This document shows, one piece after another, positions 45,188 to 47,261 of a DNA stretch of 47,261 bases (the first letter of the stretch is position 1; each line of letters starts with the position of its first letter). The position numbers and the translations under genes were made by a program. The DNA is taken from positions 499,936 through 547,196 of the forward strand of contig NZ_PNXQ01000012.1 in the NCBI RefSeq assembly GCF_005217525.1, in the 5' to 3' direction. Source of the DNA: Paenibacillus terrae. GTDB lineage: Bacteria; Bacillota; Bacilli; Paenibacillales; Paenibacillaceae. Below the pieces are notes generated by a model. The model was given only the letters and a program-made list of their open reading frames with translations. It did no database searches and was not told the origin of the DNA.

Positions 45188-46060
45188 TTACAAGGTCGGC
45201 TTTGGAAGTTGATCTAGTATATTTAGAAGAGTATGAGCTACGCCATTCTCTACATTGGTCAGGGTAACTTCAGAGCAGACGGCCTTAATGTCGTCATGTG
45301 CATTGCCCATAGCGATGCCTTTACCTACCATCGTTAACATGGAAATATCGTTATAGCTATCTCCTACCGCTGCGGCTTCCTTCATGGGAATACTCAGATA
45401 ATCTGCCAGATAACGCAGTGCGTTTCCTTTGGAAGCATCCTTATGCTCGACTTCGAAGTTACGGTCTGAGGAAATGACCATGTTCAGGCCGGGGAAATCC
45501 CGGTAACGCTCACGACCTCGGTTTAGCTTGTCTTGATCAAAGGAGAAGCACAGCACGTTATAAATCTCTACATCCAGCGGAATGTCTTCATACGAGGGGA
45601 TACGGGTATGCCCGGTCTGTTCATATTGTTTTTCGGCTGCATGTAACAAAGTATTCAGTGAAATATCTGGATTGGCACTTAACAGGCGATCCATTTCAAC
45701 AGCCAGCAGCTGATGTCCGTTTTGTGGAGAATAAATGGCGCGGTCTGTCATGACCTCATAATAAAAATCGTTCTGGCGCAGCCAGCTCAGCACTTCAAAC
45801 GTTTCACTCCGATCCATAGGCGTAGAGGTTAGCTGGCGACGCTGTGCATCGTGTACGGTTGCGCCGTTTGCCCCGATGACGGGAGCCACAAGTCCTGCTT
45901 CCTCCAGCTTGATCCAGGCATCATAAGCGGCTCTGCCCGTGGCAATGGTCACCTGAATGCCTTGCAGCTGTGCCTTGCGGATCGCGTCTGCGTTCACCTT
46001 GCTTATTTTTGCTTCCTCGTTTAGCAGCGTTCCATCCAAATCAATCGCAAATAGTTTCAT
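45188..46060 (-). CDS. Cof-type HAD-superfamily phosphatase
   Basis: A 290-residue cytosolic phosphatase. Motif I FAIDLDGTLLN is at the N-terminus, followed by TIATGRAAYD (motif II), a Cof-type cap domain, HKDASKGNALRYLA (motif III lysine) and AVGDSYNDISML (motif IV). It starts with a good ATG after GGAGATGGAG. It lies 47 bases after the DeoR-type regulator gene in the same direction, so it may be regulated by it. Known relatives act on sugar phosphates, pyridoxal phosphate or FMN; the substrate is unknown. Confidence 0.9.
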   Translation of the reverse strand: MKLFAIDLDGTLLNEEAKISKVNADAIRKAQLQGIQVTIATGRAAYDAWIKLEEAGLVAPVIGANGATVHDAQRRQLTSTPMDRSETFEVLSWLRQNDFYYEVMTDRAIYSPQNGHQLLAVEMDRLLSANPDISLNTLLHAAEKQYEQTGHTRIPSYEDIPLDVEIYNVLCFSFDQDKLNRGRERYRDFPGLNMVISSDRNFEVEHKDASKGNALRYLADYLSIPMKEAAAVGDSYNDISMLTMVGKGIAMGNAHDDIKAVCSEVTLTNVENGVAHTLLNILDQLPKPTL

Positions 46061-46107
46061 TTCTCCATCTCCTATCTTATTCTCTATGTCTCATGTAACT
46101 TCTTCCT

Positions 46108-46866
46108 TTACGGAACAATAACTTCGACATCATGACGGCGAAAAACATCCAGCATGGCCGGGTCTGGTAAGCGGTCGGTGATAACGACATCAACCTCGTA
46201 TAAATCGGCAAAGCGGTAAGGAAGGTTTTTACCAAATTTGGAATGATCCGCAAGAATGATCACCTGGTCGGCCTGTTTCATCATTTGGTGCTTGAGCATA
46301 CCGTCCTCTTCATGATTAATGCTCAGCCCATGGACAGAAATGCCCCCGATCCCAACAAAAGCTTTGTCTACAAAATAGCGGGACAGGGCTGCGATGGCGG
46401 AAGAGCCGTAGACAAAACGGTGCTCCTTTTGCAAGCGTCCGCCGAGCAAATGAATGGAAACGCCGTCCTTTTCGGAAAGAACATCAGCCTGATTGATCGA
46501 ATTGGTAATGACCGAGCATTCTTGTACTTGGAGTCTTTCGGCACATGCCTGCACAGTGGTGGAGGAGTCGAGAATGATGCGATTCCCGTCCCGAACCATA
46601 TTGGCAGCTATTTGACCGATAATTTGCTTTTCTGCGGATACAGTGAGCAGTCTCTCTTTATAGTTTCTGGTTAATTCATGATCCAGTGTGGGCAGAAGTG
46701 CACCGCCACGAGTTCGAATAATCTTCTGGTGCTCCTCTAGCTTTACTAAATCCCGGCGGGCCGTATCTCGTGATACATTAAAAAATTCGCAAATATTATC
46801 CACCGAAATACGCTTGTGAAGCTGTAGGTAATCCACAATTTTTAGCATCCGCTCTTCTTGATACAT
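46108..46866 (-). CDS. DeoR-family transcriptional regulator (GlpR/FruR type)
   Basis: A 252-residue repressor. The N-terminal helix-turn-helix has ISVDNICEFFNVSRDTARRDLVKLEE, and the C-terminal sugar-phosphate sensor domain has IILDSSTTV, VITNSINQ, HLLGGRLQ and ILADHSKFG. ATG 46866 has GAGGAG upstream. It probably responds to a phosphorylated sugar. The phosphatase gene behind it is a likely co-transcribed partner. Confidence 0.92.
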   Translation of the reverse strand: MYQEERMLKIVDYLQLHKRISVDNICEFFNVSRDTARRDLVKLEEHQKIIRTRGGALLPTLDHELTRNYKERLLTVSAEKQIIGQIAANMVRDGNRIILDSSTTVQACAERLQVQECSVITNSINQADVLSEKDGVSIHLLGGRLQKEHRFVYGSSAIAALSRYFVDKAFVGIGGISVHGLSINHEEDGMLKHQMMKQADQVIILADHSKFGKNLPYRFADLYEVDVVITDRLPDPAMLDVFRRHDVEVIVP

Positions 46867-47110
46867 ACAATGCTCCTCGTGTTCAAAATGATTTCGGTAT
46901 TATGTAAGTGATTATAAGTAAAATTAAGTTATTTTGCAATGTAATCTCTTTTTATGCTTCTAATAACGTGAAATAAGTGAATTTTCGTAAGTGGAAATGC
47001 GTTTTATTTTTCGGTAAACAACTTGTTTTGAATTTTTTTAAAATAAGTATTGTCAATCATTCTGCTATTTGATATACTCTTTCTTGTCGCCAAGTTGGTG
47101 TATAAAATGC
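46867..47110. other. A/T-rich region between deoR-type gene and tRNA-Glu
   Basis: Noncoding. It holds the tRNA-Glu promoter at 47050-47078 and presumably the - strand promoter of the regulator. Repeats of AAGTG and TTATAAGT occur, but no clear operator is seen. Confidence 0.4.
47050..47078 (+). promoter_or_regulatory. sigma-A promoter of tRNA-Glu
   Basis: TTGTCA (47050-47055), a 17-base spacer and TATACT (47073-47078). The tRNA starts 33 bases after the -10 box. Confidence 0.7.
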
Positions 47111-47182
47111 GGCCCGTTGGTCAAGCGGTTAAGACACCTCCCTTTCACGGAGGTAACAGGGGTTCGATTCCCCTACGGGTCA
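47111..47182 (+). tRNA. tRNA-Glu (anticodon TTC)
   Basis: A 72-base cloverleaf. The acceptor GGCCCGT pairs with ACGGGTC plus discriminator A. The anticodon stem is CCTCC/GGAGG with loop CTTTCAC, and the T-arm has GGTTCGATTCC. No CCA is encoded. Nothing further is seen up to the window end. Confidence 0.97.
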
Positions 47183-47261
47183 TTGTTGTCTTTATGGACT
47201 ACATGTTACATGCTTAAGAGAAATTCCTGAAGTCTGATGGCGGACATCTTGGATGAACAGC

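Overview
The window looks like a chromosomal segment of a spore-forming Paenibacillus, probably close to the P. polymyxa group. Evidence: B. subtilis-like order of ydcC, alr, ndoAI, ndoA, tex, cmpA and sprT; sporulation-type genes; AGGAGG-type ribosome binding sites with frequent TTG and GTG starts; and many CUT1-type ABC importers. No database search was possible. Names rest on recognised motifs, lengths and gene order.

Bases 1-8042 (+ strand) are a 2-aminoethylphosphonate (AEP) catabolic and uptake operon. It holds a 5'-cut phnW, phnX, a pbfA-type class III PLP enzyme for (R)-1-hydroxy-AEP, a sugar-type ABC importer (binding protein, two permeases, ATPase) and a PHP-family phosphoesterase. 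Bases 8216-13435 (- strand) are a cell-envelope block: a small Sm-like-looking protein, a NodB polysaccharide deacetylase, a tiny His-rich secreted protein ending in LPKTG, a class F-like sortase, a secreted Amidase_6 protein and a SpoVB-like flippase. I consider this the best candidate for an undescribed system, because the LPKTG protein has no membrane anchor after its sorting motif.

Bases 13.6-16.9 kb (+) hold a ugpA-ugpE-ugpB-like importer without an ATPase. Bases 17.0-20.4 kb (+) hold a TetR regulator with two palindromic operator candidates, an HlyD-type adaptor and an ABC-2 permease, again without an ATPase. Bases 20.4-24.7 kb hold a glycine betaine system: opuAA (with CBS domains) and a fused permease/binding protein on the - strand, facing a GbsR-type regulator. 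Downstream of the fusion gene lies a clearly readable, decayed second binding domain cut off by a stop codon. Bases 24.9-28.6 kb hold a type B carboxylesterase and a methyl-accepting chemotaxis protein. At 28.8-30.05 kb (-) an FMN riboswitch with a terminator precedes an EamA/DMT transporter, a likely riboflavin importer. Bases 30.2-33.6 kb (-) hold a two-component system followed by an ABC exporter of lantibiotic-immunity type.

From 33.9 kb come a DUF6933-like gene, a gap with a possible coding remnant, formate-tetrahydrofolate ligase, a truncated Crp/Fnr (YeiL-like) gene and an HAD phosphatase. The conserved ydcC-alr-ndoAI-ndoA-tex-cmpA-sprT block (37.8-44.8 kb) follows, with cmpA a 44-residue gene. 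It ends with tRNA-Asn and tRNA-Ser. Last are a DeoR regulator with an HAD phosphatase (-) and tRNA-Glu at the right edge. I saw no insertion sequence, prophage, CRISPR array or rRNA.
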